Assembly: GCF_030867095.1 (NCBI RefSeq)
Contig: NC_081837.1
Location: forward strand, 19,428,501-19,492,500
Direction: 5' to 3'
Source of the DNA: Alligator mississippiensis
Lineage: Eukaryota; Chordata; Crocodylia; Alligatoridae
Length of the DNA stretch: 64,000 nucleotides
Shown: piece by piece, positions 1-9,956 of the stretch
Layout: every line of letters begins with the position of its first letter
Numbering within the stretch: position 1 is the stretch's first letter
Notes under the pieces: generated by a model
What the model was told of the DNA's origin: nothing
What the model saw: only the letters and a program-made list of their open reading frames with translations
Databases searched by the model: none
Translations under genes and position numbers: made by a program

Positions 1-1003
1 CTTTATTCAGAATGGAGATGGCTTTGGGGGAGCTCCCAAAAAATACCAGGGAGCTGCAGTAAACATTAGTTCTTTTCACATTTATACACCTTGGTTTATA
101 CTCATTAACATTTACTCCACCTTTGCCCCTCCTTTCTTCCACCCATATCTCCTCCTATCTCAAGCTCTGCCTCTGTTTACGGTTTACTTCATTAGCATAA
201 GGTTGCCTATGCATTTCATTTATTTACATACCTTTTTGCTATGAGCGCATGCGTAAGACCGGGAACTCAGCTTCTCTCGGTCAGTTGCTGTTTCTTGCAG
301 ACTTCTGCTTCATCTCCAAGGTCTTGCTTTGGCTTTATCTCCTGACAATAGCTGGTGGGGTGCATCTTATTTCCTTACACCATGTACTTACAACGCTATG
401 ACATTGTTAGAAAACTGCTTGCCTAAGCATCTGCAGTGTTACTTTTAATATATCATTCTGCCTTGTGGTCTGCAGCTTTGCTGAGACAGAAAGAAGCCTT
501 TATTCAGCTGCAAATCCAGCACTCCCAAAGATCCAAATAGTGTCACCCTAACAGTTCTCTCCGCAGCGCTGCCTTCTGCTTCCTGCCCTTGTCCCCTCCC
601 TGATCTGCTGCATGCTCTGCATAGAGGCTGTCCATGCCACATAGGACCCACCTATCACAAATTGGCCACCCCAACCATACAGTGGAGTGGTGAAAGGAGG
701 CATGTTGGATCACTCATTGTATACATATACCCCTTTCCTTTGATCACACACAGAGATTAAGGGGAGAAGGTCTCACCCCCTTCCCAACCCAGAAGACAGT
801 TTTCCCATCGCACTCCACATTATAATTACAGCACTCCCAAGGCAGTTACAATTAACACACTGAATACTGCTGGAGTGCATGCAGATAATTTCCAGTGCAC
901 ATTGCCCACCCCAAAGTGCAGAGTTACAGTTGTGTTGGCATGTACTTTAAATTGGTATTATTTTATTTTCAGAAATCGGAGTCTATGTTCTGGAGAGATA
1001 GGA
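1..1003. other. Non-coding stretch, no gene seen
   Basis: I see no convincing gene here. The decamer CTTTATTCAG occurs at the very start and again near 498-508, in similar contexts. On the - strand it reads CTGAATAAAG, which contains a polyadenylation-type signal, so fragments of an old LTR or retroelement 3' end are possible. The short open frames have no recognisable composition. Confidence 0.4.
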
Positions 1004-1228
1004 CAGGGATTCCCAACCTTTTTATGCTAAGGTTCGGCAAACAGTGGACCAGAAATGGCTCAGTATAAAAAAGGGTTGGCTGCCTGTCTGCAGTATGTTG
1101 GTCATTTCCAGTCCACAGTTTGCCAGTCCGTGGTCACTTCTGGTCTGGCAGCCAATCCTCCTGCAGACCAGCAGCCAACCCTTAACGGTCCGGCACCAGC
1201 CCACAGCCCACGGTGTTGGGAACCCCTG
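1004..1228. mobile_element. hAT-type non-autonomous DNA transposon with intact target duplication
   Basis: The 225-bp element starts CAGGGATTCCCAACC and ends GTTGGGAACCCCTG, so its ends are inverted repeats of the hAT type. It is flanked on both sides by the same 8 bases, AGATAGGA (996-1003 and 1229-1236), the target duplication size of hAT transposases. The interior has no transposase frame, so it was moved in trans. The perfect duplication and matching ends make the boundaries firm. Confidence 0.9.
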
Positions 1229-1542
1229 AGATAGGAGATACCACTGGATTACTTAGCCCTCCTTCACTGAGGGCTAAGCTACCACATTTAAATTCCATTT
1301 ACCACGGGGTAAGGCTGTTTACATGTGCCATTATTGCAGAACAGCTTATGTGCACTAAAGCCCTGCTCCCTCCTACCTCAAAGTTGTTTGTATGTCCATC
1401 CCATAAGACTCTGATGTTACTTTGAAAATTCTTCCCAGAGTCTTAGAGTCCATATTACTGTATCTAATGTGAAGATGTGGTATTGATTATAACCATGTGT
1501 TTCCAAAGGTTTCTGAAAGTTCTGGCTGTTGAAGAAGCAGGA

Positions 1543-2680
1543 TGACCCAATAGGAGAAACCGCTGCATATTTATGATACAGACTATCCTGATCTGGTTGT
1601 AGATGTAGGAAAAGTAACTCTGGGTGAGAAGAGGAAAAAAATGGCAGGTGATCATATAAGGACACAAAACAGTGTCCTTATCCCAGCAGCGTGTGCACTA
1701 TTACATTCTGGAGGTGGTGTGATAACACTAGAGATTGAAAATGAGGATTACAACTACAAAAATTATGGCATTGGACTGGATATAGACACCTCCTTTAGGA
1801 ACTGTTATTAAATCTCCAGATTTGACAAAATATTTTAACTATATGCAGCAAAACAGCAAATTTCTGATTTTTATTAAATCTTGGAGCAGTGAGAAGTTGT
1901 CATCTGCCCCAGCTCTCTTGAAGCCACATATTTGCTCCCTAAATTCTGGATTGTGTCAAAAATCTCTCGCCTTTGTTGTTAGCCTGAAACCAGATGAAGC
2001 TTTTGAATTTCTTGAGGAGAGGAAAGCTAATTCTAGGCAAAGATATGAAGAAGAGACAGGTCCAACAGCCAAGAGAGCCCGATAGAGCAACACTCAAGCA
2101 ACATTGGAACCTAATGTGCAGGAGAAAAATGACATACTTGAAGCTACTGCTAAATGTTTTGAAAGAGATGAGCTGCTGCCATTCACTGAGTCTACGCATA
2201 TTGAACTTAAAGGCTTTGCAACAAAGAATGTCTTGAAATATGTTAAAAGCACTCTTCCAAATTATGTATCTGCATTTGCAAACACATAAGGCTATTTAAT
2301 TATTGTAGTGGATGATAAGAGGACAGTGTGGTTGGATGTCAAGAGGATGAGAATGTTGACAGGTTACGAATGGAAGTAATTCATGGCATCGGGAATTTGC
2401 CTATCTATCATTTCTGCAAAGCAGGGGGAAAAGCGAAATATGAAATCAAAATCTTGGACATATATGATGCATCTAGAAAAAAATACGGTTATGTTTGTGC
2501 TGTGAAAATTGAGCTGTTTTGTTGTGTTGTGTTTTCAAGCAACCCTGATTCATGGATTGTGAAGGCCTGGCTTGCCAAGAGACTGAGAGTCACGGGATGG
2601 ACAGACATGATGGTGGCTGCTGACCCAGGTCTTATGAAAGAAGAAAAGTCTCATAGCGAATTCCTCCTGATCTTTGGCTT
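1543..2680 (+). pseudogene. SLFN-like: Schlafen pseudogene, block A (N-terminal core / AlbA-like domain)
   Basis: Read in shifting + frames, this block gives the N-terminal part of a Schlafen protein: a YPDLVVDVGKVTLGE segment near 1580, AACALLHSGGGVI near 1690, a KSWSS segment near 1880, then the AlbA_2-type core with ESTHIELKGF (2190), YVSAFANT (about 2270) and VGCQEDEN (2330), and finally PFCCAVF-type and PDSWIV segments near 2520-2560. In the family this core carries the tRNA/RNA cleavage site; both glutamates of the E-x4-E motif and the following VDD are still present. The frame is broken by stops near 1808, 2083 and 2287 and by a shift near 2325, so it cannot encode an intact protein. 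The order of segments is that of the usual long first coding exon. A damaged recent gene or assembly errors are alternatives, but several independent lesions favour a pseudogene. Confidence 0.88.
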
Positions 2681-3136
2681 TCGTGTTTCTAGGGTGGTGA
2701 TCCACCTTTCAGATGTTTGTTGTTGAAATGATAATATAAAGGGCTCTAAAAAACTCTGCCTTTATTTTGCCAAGGACATGTGCAAACATGTATGAAGCAC
2801 TGACAAACATTGTGGGTGAGGGCTGATTAAGAACCTGAATTAAATAGAAAAAAAGGAGTAGCCACATAAAAAGGCCAAGCTGTATGAGAAGCACTAGGGA
2901 CCTGGTTTGTGGATTTAGGAGAATACAGTGGTATGGGCCCCACAGTATTTCAGCTTAGGTACAAGTAAACAGGAAGGCAAACATCTTCCAGGCAGGATGA
3001 GTTTGACTTTATGTCTTTCCAAGTAGTAGGATTTTCTTTCCACAACCCAACCTGTGGGACATTTTCAAGTGATCTATGATCCAGATGCCATTGGAATCAA
3101 TGGGAATCTTCCTACTGATTTTAGTTCAGGCACTAA
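2681..3136. other. Non-coding, no gene seen
   Basis: This lies between Schlafen block A and the next transposon. No frame, RNA or clear repeat boundary is visible. By position it would be intron of the former Schlafen gene. Confidence 0.4.
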
Positions 3137-3463
3137 GGGCGTTTTTACACGTGCTCTGGAACGCATGGGAGGGTGCTTTAATTAGCGAGCTGTGCTAATT
3201 AAAAGTGCCCGAGCATCACGTGTATCAGCATTTCCACACTAAAAAATGGTGGCAGGGCGCTTTGAACTAAAACTCATTGAATGAGCTTTAGTTCAAAGTA
3301 CCCCACTGCCATTTTTCAGCACAGAGATGCTGATGCACATGATGCTAGCGTCTGCTGGAGCTCATTAATTTGAGTCTGCCAGAGCATGGAATTAACGTCT
3401 CGATTATTAATCAAGTCTGCGCCAATGCATTGGAGCAGGCTCTCTGCACATGTATAGGAGCCC
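3137..3463. mobile_element. PIF/Harbinger-type MITE
   Basis: The 327-bp element begins GGGCGTTTTTACACGTGC and ends GCACATGTATAGGAGCCC, which are inverted repeats of each other with a few mismatches. It is flanked by TAA on both sides (3134-3136 and 3464-3466), the three-base target duplication of PIF/Harbinger transposases. The interior is itself palindromic, with GAACTAAAACTCATT facing AATGAGCTTTAGTTC around 3281-3297. No protein is encoded. Confidence 0.75.
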
Positions 3464-3954
3464 TAAGAGAGGAGGCACACAAAGGCCTTGAGATGTATTT
3501 ACAGTCAAGTGAAGAGGACTACATCTAAGGCTGGATTCAGAATGTCTCATTATGCACATAAGGGATACTTTGCCCACCTATATCCCAAGCAGTGATTCAA
3601 AGTCACTTTGTGCCAGCATGCACAACACTCATTATGTGCTCATATGCCTTATACATTTCCATTTTGGACGGCAAAGTTCCCAAAGTGTCTTTACTCAGGC
3701 CAGTGAGCCTGCTGAGACCTGACCTGAAGCAGCCACTTGCAAACCTAACTTCCACTTAAGATTTTTCTAGCACTTGCAGGAGGTGCATGAACTCTGCCTG
3801 CAGCCTCAGAGAGGTCCCAGAAGTTAGGCAGAGTTATTAAAAACCTACATCTAAAATCAACTACAAGGTATTCAGTTCAGATCGAAAATCAACCTCACTG
3901 CATTCTAACTACCAGGTTACAGGTGGTGCCCAATACCCTAGTATTTACAGTATT

Positions 3955-4053
3955 TACCCAAGAAGTAGGGACCTGAGTTCTAGGCCTTCTTTACCCCTAG
4001 AGGATTTGAATCCAGTTCCCTAGAGAATGCCCTCACCACTAGACTACAGAATA
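3955..4053 (-). repeat. tRNA-derived SINE head
   Basis: On the - strand this reads like the tRNA-related head of a SINE: an A-box-like TAGTCTAGTGGTGAGGGC, then a B-box-like GGATTCAAATCC about 30 bases on. The stems do not close into a proper cloverleaf, so it is not a working tRNA gene. A hAT element inserted just beside it at 4062. Confidence 0.55.
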
Positions 4054-4061
4054 GGATAGAT

Positions 4062-4350
4062 CACTGTTTCTCAACCTGGGTCACAAAAATATATGAAACG
4101 AACTTTAAAAATGGATCAACAAACTTTAAAAATAGAGTCTCCTTTCAAGGAGAAAAATGTGGGAAACTGTGGCTTTTCCCCTGCAAGTTGGCAGAGTTCC
4201 AGCCTACGAGGGGCTGTTTGGGGCCTCCCTTGCCCCACACACTGAGGACTGACAGCAGAGGGCAGTGGGTTAGGAGGAGGGGCACTGGGTCAGGACAGGC
4301 CATCAATGTTTACAAATGGGTCCTGATACAAAAAAGGTTGAGAACCCCTG
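4062..4350. mobile_element. hAT-type non-autonomous element next to a SINE
   Basis: The left end CACTGTTTCTCAACC and right end GGTTGAGAACCCCTG are inverted repeats. The 8-base sequence GGATAGAT flanks both sides (4054-4061 and 4351-4358), a perfect hAT-type target duplication. The 289-bp interior is without a transposase frame. Confidence 0.88.
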
Positions 4351-4423
4351 GGATAGATGAAGCTGGACCAATAGAAAGCCAAGAGTCATGGGGCCAGAAA
4401 ATAAGCAAAAGGGAGCCTGCCTG

Positions 4424-4500
4424 TGTAGCTTAGTGGTTACAGTACTCCCTTGGGAGGAGTAACCCTTGGCTTATATAGCTCCTATTGCCAGAGACAGGAT
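4424..4500 (+). repeat. Possible tRNA-derived SINE head
   Basis: The sequence GTAGCTTAGTGGTTACAGTA resembles a tRNA-type A box as found in tRNA-derived SINEs. I could not find a matching B box or tail, so this is a weak call. Confidence 0.3.
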
Positions 4501-4886
4501 TCTTATCTGAGATATTCAGGACTAGATATTTGGGCATTTGACCTTCCAGTGGTGATTGGATTGAGGCAATGAAAAGTGGGTGTTAACATGAATTTTAATT
4601 GTTTTTCCTAGATCTTTCCAAATTGGCTGCAGACTTCATGACTCAGCTAAGTGTGTCAGGTGCACCTCCGGTGGCCAAACCAATCTATTTAAAGCAAGGC
4701 CTCAGCTGTTTGGAAGATCTGCAAAAGCATCTTTTTGCAGGAACAGTGGAGTGAGCATGTTTCAAAAGTTTTTGGAAATTAAGAGAGGCTGGATGATTGG
4801 GAAGGGAAGGAAAGGGAAGGGGAGAAGAGACTACTACTATATATTCCAATCACAAACTGTTGGCTTTAACCCTGAGGCTGTAAATC

Positions 4887-5341
4887 AGGGGTGGGCAAAA
4901 TATGGCCCATGGGCCAGATTCAGCCCACCAAGGGATTGTATCTGGCCCACAGTGGATCCCTCAGCCCTGCCCAGCCCAGCCGCAGGGGCAGCCCCGGCTG
5001 TGGCATGTGTGGCCAGTCACACCGCCCCCCGAGCTTGCAGAAGGGCTGGAGCTGTGCAGCAGCTTGACTTCACTTTCTGACAGCCCCTGCAGTGGTGGCT
5101 CCTCCCTTGCTATTTTGCAGCTTTCCCGCCACTTCCCGGCTATACTAGGTACTAGTCCCCTCTCCCCTCCTCCATGCTTTTCCCTCCCTCCTGTTTGCCC
5201 TGCCACCTTCAGGGCACTACACTCCTCTTCCTCTGCCCCTTCCCTGCCAGATTGCTCCCACCCCATGGCAAACGATAAACAGTAAGGTGTTACCGATTAT
5301 CAATATGTGAATGGGTAAACATTTAAACATTCACATCCCTA
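4887..5341. repeat. Mosaic of DNA-transposon ends
   Basis: It starts with CAGGGGTGGGCAAAATATGG, the same kind of end as the hAT element at 24,019. It finishes with a small palindromic piece, ATGTGAATGGGTAAAC facing AAACATTCACAT, closed by CCCTAG. The opposite end of the hAT piece is missing, so this is probably a truncated element joined to another one. No coding capacity is apparent. Confidence 0.4.
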
Positions 5342-5700
5342 GTATGGACATACTGGCCCAAAAAATTCCTTGCCATTGCACAGGCCCAAGGCATTGGTAA
5401 GAGCCTTGTCATTTCTGCTCTCCTTTTCTGACACATTGCCAATTTTGAGGCATTTATTGTTTAACACTAAAGACCCTTAGTTTGTCATATTCTGTCGCAT
5501 GGTGTTTCCTATCTGTGGGGAGGATAACAGTGTAGATCTTCTTGGATGTACTATCTTAATTGCCCTTGATTACAGATGCCTGGGCTTATGACCGCGGTGG
5601 CTTTTCCAGTCCTACATACATCTTTCTTGGAAAGATGCTAATGTTATTTTATTATTGTTTTCCACTGTCTCTTTCTCTCCCTCTCTCTCCTGAAAACCTA

Positions 5701-6078
5701 GTGAATGCTAGTGGGATAACATACAGTCCAGAAAAACTCAGCCAAGAACTGTTCTCAGAATATCAGGACGTGGAGGATTTAATAAAAGAGCAAAGGAAAG
5801 CTCTGGAGACTTCCCAGAGACTACTGATATTTTCCAGAAGCTGAGCTGTTGATGTTGGATTGTCAGAGAACCAGCATGTTGTCCACAATGCCCTCTTAAT
5901 AGCCACAGGCAAACACCCTACGCTGTACAGAGTCACTGAGAAGAGCCATCCCGCAGCCATGCCTGATTATGCAAGAAACTCTGCTCAAACATTAAAGCAA
6001 ACACTGGTAAATATTGGGGGATACACGGAGAAGGTATGTGTGATTCCACAACTCCTCAAGCTTCAAACCAATGGATAA
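5701..6078 (+). pseudogene. SLFN-like: Schlafen pseudogene, block B (middle domain)
   Basis: This block continues the Schlafen reading after block A. It shows an ITYSPEKLSQELFSEY segment, then LLIFSRS followed by a TGA (5842-5844) where the family has tryptophan before AVD, then HNALLIA, and TLKQTLVNIGGYTEKVCV near 6000. These are hallmarks of the linker region between the nuclease core and helicase of Schlafens. A second stop (TAA, 6076-6078) follows the last recognisable residues. An acceptor-like AG lies just upstream (about 5709). The gap to block A contains only repeats and unassigned DNA, as expected for an intron. The nonsense codon in an otherwise readable exon supports decay of a gene formerly intact here. 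Confidence 0.87.
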
Positions 6079-6466
6079 GAAGAAAATGTCAGGTTTCAGG
6101 TTGCAGACTCGGGTTTGCTCACTCGAGGAAGAGCAAGAGCTTCAAGAAAGGCATCCGTGAGGCGTGCCAAAAATGTCAAGGCTTCCTCACAAAGAAACCT
6201 CAGGACTGGTTCAGTGAGAATGATTGGGAAATGCATGCCTTCCAAATGGAGAGAGCACACAGTGACATCAGCTCCAAATAGAAGTGCCCACATTCGTGAC
6301 CTTCAGTACAGATCAGTCACTTGATGGACCCTGCCACATGGACAGTTTTGCACACGTAGGGGAAGAATTCATCTCACCCATGTGTGTGTTAGCTAAAGCC
6401 ACCATTGAGTCAGTGTGTAACGTAATAAAAAGACAGGAGAATTTATTAGTGCTGCAAATCCTTCTG
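6079..6466. other. Unassigned sequence after Schlafen block B
   Basis: Two overlapping frames run through 6084-6320 with basic composition (serine, arginine and lysine rich), but neither matches Schlafen or anything else I recognise. No splice sites convince me. Confidence 0.3.
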
Positions 6467-7118
6467 ACATTTCATAGATTTCATAGACATCAGGGCTGGA
6501 AGGGACCTCGAAGATCATCGAGTCCAGCCCCCTGCCCAAAAGGCAGGAAGTCAGCTGGGGTCATAGGATCCCAGCAAGATAAGCATCCAGTTTGCTCTTG
6601 AAGGTGTTCAATATAGGCGCTTGAACTACCTCCGGTGGCAGGCTGTTCCAGACCTTGGGGGCTCGGACAGTCAAGAAATGCTTCCTTATGTATAGCCTGA
6701 AATGGTCTTGTAGTAGTTTATGACCGTTCAACCTGGTCATCATCCCTAGGGGCGCTCTGGTGAACAAACGTTCCCCCAGATACTGGTGGTCACCCCTGAT
6801 AAACTTACAGGTGGCCATCAGATCACCCCTGAGCCTGCGCTTTTCCAGGCTAAAGAGCCCCAGGGCTCTCAGCCTGTTATCGTAGGGTCTGCTTCCCTGA
6901 CCTCTGATCATGCATGTGACTCTTCTCTGGACTCTCTCAAGCTTCTCCACATCCTTTTTGAATTGTGGAGCCCAAAACTGGATGCAGTACTCCAGCTGCA
7001 GCCTCACCAAGGCCGAGTACAAGGGGAGAATGATGTCCCGGGATTTGCTTGAGAAGCATCTATGGATGCAAGCCAGCATTTTGGTCGCTTTACTAGCCAC
7101 AGCATCGCATTGCTATGG
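6467..7118 (-). mobile_element. CR1 LINE, 3' part of ORF2
   Basis: On the - strand an open frame (6561-7100) encodes the C-terminal end of the CR1 ORF2 protein, with the family's LFSLEKRRLRGDL, RLNGHKLL and VWNSLPPEVV segments. It ends downstream with GGAAGGGACCTCGAAGATCATCGAG-type 3' UTR (read on the + strand) and a TTCATAGATTTCATAGA tail. The reverse transcriptase proper is missing, as is usual for 5'-truncated CR1 copies. The last 179 codons are uninterrupted, so this copy is fairly young. Confidence 0.93.
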
Positions 7119-9438
7119 ACTCACCTAAGGGCTTCACTGTAAAGAAGCTGCTTGGGTTTGGTATAGCACATCCTTCTGCCCATTTACCCAGTCTTTGCTT
7201 CCCATTTTCCCTGAGGGTTTTTATCCCTCTACTTGCCAGAGGAGGCTGAGCCCTTCCTGAGGCTGGAACAGGCTCAGGTTTCAGATGGCAGATCCCATTC
7301 CTCTTTCTGTGCAGGTATGGTTCATGAGGGAGCTTTGCCCTCTGAGGTCCAGCTCCCCGGCCTGATACAGGCAGAGATCCCAGGAAGGGGGAAGCACATG
7401 GGGTGCTCTAGCAGACTGCAGAGAGGCTGCTCCTGGCAGGGGAAATGCCATGGATCTGGGTCCATGAAGGCAGTTTTCCTTAAGTGTTCCTGGGGATAAC
7501 TGTTCTTCTGGCATGGTTTAGTACCCGCCAACGTGTTGGGGCTTAAAGTCCACTTTATGGAAATGGGAGGCTCCTCCCTCGCTTGCTTCTGTGGCCATAA
7601 GGCTGAGGGCAGGTGAATCTTGGGGGCATCTGAACCCCAAGCCTCTGGGCTTGGGCCTGCTGGTTGTAGGGCCACTTATGGTTCTGAACTGACTCACTGA
7701 TTTGGACTTCACTGGGCTGATTTGGCTTAGAACATGAAAAATGTCTTTAAGAAATAAAATGTGCCTCAAAGAATGCTAAAGCGGTTTCACTTTCATGGCT
7801 TTTTGCCAGAGCTAGCCAGCGCTGTAATGGCTTGTCTCACGCTAAAGGCTTCTTGCCATTTTTGTTGGGATTTTTCTGCTCTGTAAAGACATGGACCATA
7901 ATGGGATAGCAGTAAAGGGTAGAGCCCACTGCTAGAGCTGAACCTCTGGCTTCATGATCCTGAAACATTCCCAGTTAAAGTAGCACCTGATGAACATCCA
8001 AGTAGTTAAGAGGGAGCTCCCTGAGTAAAGGATGGGGATGTGGTATATGGGAGGTCCCTTCAAGGGGTCAGCAGTGGGATGACCCAGTCTCTCCCCATGA
8101 TGCCCTGTAGGTGAGGTTTGTGCTGGTGGGTAGTTGTAGTTCTCCCTGCAAGCTGTGAGCTTGTGAGTTGCTTAATCCTGTTCCTAATAAAGATCAAGCT
8201 GTTTGCCACCCTGCTGGTCTCAGCTGAATGGTGACTCGTGGACAGACCCCAAAGGCATGGAGGTCTGAGTGAGTGCTCCATCCCTGGGACCCAATGCCAT
8301 ACAGCAAGCACTATCGTTGGGCCCATCCCTGACACTTGGGCTCATGTGAGGACCCCACAGCGTCCTGAGTTGGTCATTCGGTTGTGCCAAATCTATAAGC
8401 ATGCCCGTCCCTGCTCCCCCTTCCCCATGTGGAGTGAAAGGGCCCAGGGAGTGTCCCCCTGAGCTGCACGTATTCGCCCCATCCCCTTCCTGGGGGCGGG
8501 GGTGGGGACGGGGGCAAGAGCACCATCAGGAAAGTCCACTCCTAGTGACTGCACCGTGCTGGGGAGCTGAGCTGTATCTGAGCAGGGGCAAGAGGAAACC
8601 CCCACGAGGAATCATGTTGGGGGGCTCCTGTAAGAGTCTAAGGAATGGGAACTATTTCTCTCCAAAAGAAGCAGGGGTGGAGGTTTCGGAGGCCTTTGCA
8701 ACTCTGGATTTGCAGATGGGGCAGGGCGCATCTGTTTGTATGTGCACAAGGGTGTCACTGCTCCGTGTGTGTGCACGCAAGTGTCACTGGGGGGCTGGGG
8801 CAGTGTGCATGCATGTATACCTCCATATGTGTTACTGCTATGTGTAGCACAGGGCACTGTCTACGCGCTGCACCGGGACCAGGCCCAGCAGTGCCGGGTA
8901 GGGGAGGCCGCATTGGAAGTAGGTGCGTGCTGAGCCTTGCTCCGGCCAGCTTGTTCTTCCCGGGATCCTGTCATCCCGTCCTGCACAGAAAGGGGCTAAG
9001 GTACAGCTGGTCTCTGTTCCCTGCCACAGTCACTGCCCTGATGTGCCCTGACCCCACTGGGCAGTGATCAGAGGGGGCTACTGTTTAACCAGGACCCCCT
9101 GGACCAGGGCGGTCACTGCTATGACCCTCCAGCCAGGACGGTCACTGCTTGGGCCACACGGACAAGGACGGACAATGCGCCCAAAGAGCTCAGGGTGTCA
9201 GGTCGTCTTGGGACGGGAGCACCCCCAGGCCAGGCCAGGCCAAAGGCGCCCACAGCCCCCGCACTCAGCACCTTGCCCAGGTGGGAGGGAGAACCCTGGT
9301 TGCCATGGCAAAAGAGCTGTTGTGCCCAGTGACATCACAATGCCCAGCCTCACTCTCAGGTACCGGCTCCTCCCAGTGCTCTCCCGTGCTTCACCCGCAC
9401 CACTTGCCCTTCCTCGTCCTCCTGCCTTATCTCTGTTG
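7119..9438. other. No gene recognised
   Basis: The segment becomes GC-rich after about 8.4 kb. AATAAAG at about 8188 is followed by a GTTTGCCACCCTGCTGGT stretch and could be the end of an old LTR. TG/CA-rich low-complexity DNA occupies about 8730-8840. No exon with convincing splice sites or composition was found. Confidence 0.35.
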
Positions 9439-9712
9439 GTTAGTTAGTGTCTTAGTTTAGCAGTTTGTTGGGTAGTTTGTTAGTTCTTTAGGTAGCTTCT
9501 TAGTTCCTTAGCTAGTCAGATTGTTAGTTTGTTAGCCAGTCAGTTTCTTAGTTATTTAGGTAGTTAGTTCATAGTTTGATAGTTTGTTAGTCCATTAGAT
9601 AGTTCAATAGTTAGTTAGTTATTTCATTAGTTCGTTAGTTAGTTGTTTGTTTGTGTCTTAGTTAGATTAGTAGTTCCTTAGGCATTAGTTAGGTAGTTAG
9701 GTTTAGCCCATC
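9439..9712 (+). repeat. Degenerate GTTA tandem repeat
   Basis: About 270 bases consist of variants of GTTAGTTA (TTAGTTAGTT, TAGTTCTTTAG, GTAGTTTGTTAG). It is a decayed tetranucleotide satellite lying just before the first exon of the coiled-coil gene model. Confidence 0.8.
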
Positions 9713-9956
9713 CTCCTATCCGGGTGTCAGAGGCGAGCACCAGTTGCAGACATGAGTGCCCTTTCTCACTCAGCTGTGGGGCTGGCCCTGGGGACACGAT
9801 GCGGGTCCGTCCCGGGGACTTTTGGGAGATGTGATGAGCTGTGAGCGGGGCCTGAGGTTGGGTAAGGGCCCAGCGCTCGGCCCCGTGCCTCGTCCCTGCT
9901 CTCAGCAGTCCGGCTCCTCTTTCCCTCCTTCAGCTCAGGGCTGTGTTTCTTTGCAG

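Noticed and set aside
3955..4053. Possible tRNA gene on the - strand
   Set aside because: A- and B-box-like sequences are present but the acceptor and anticodon stems do not pair; better explained as a SINE.
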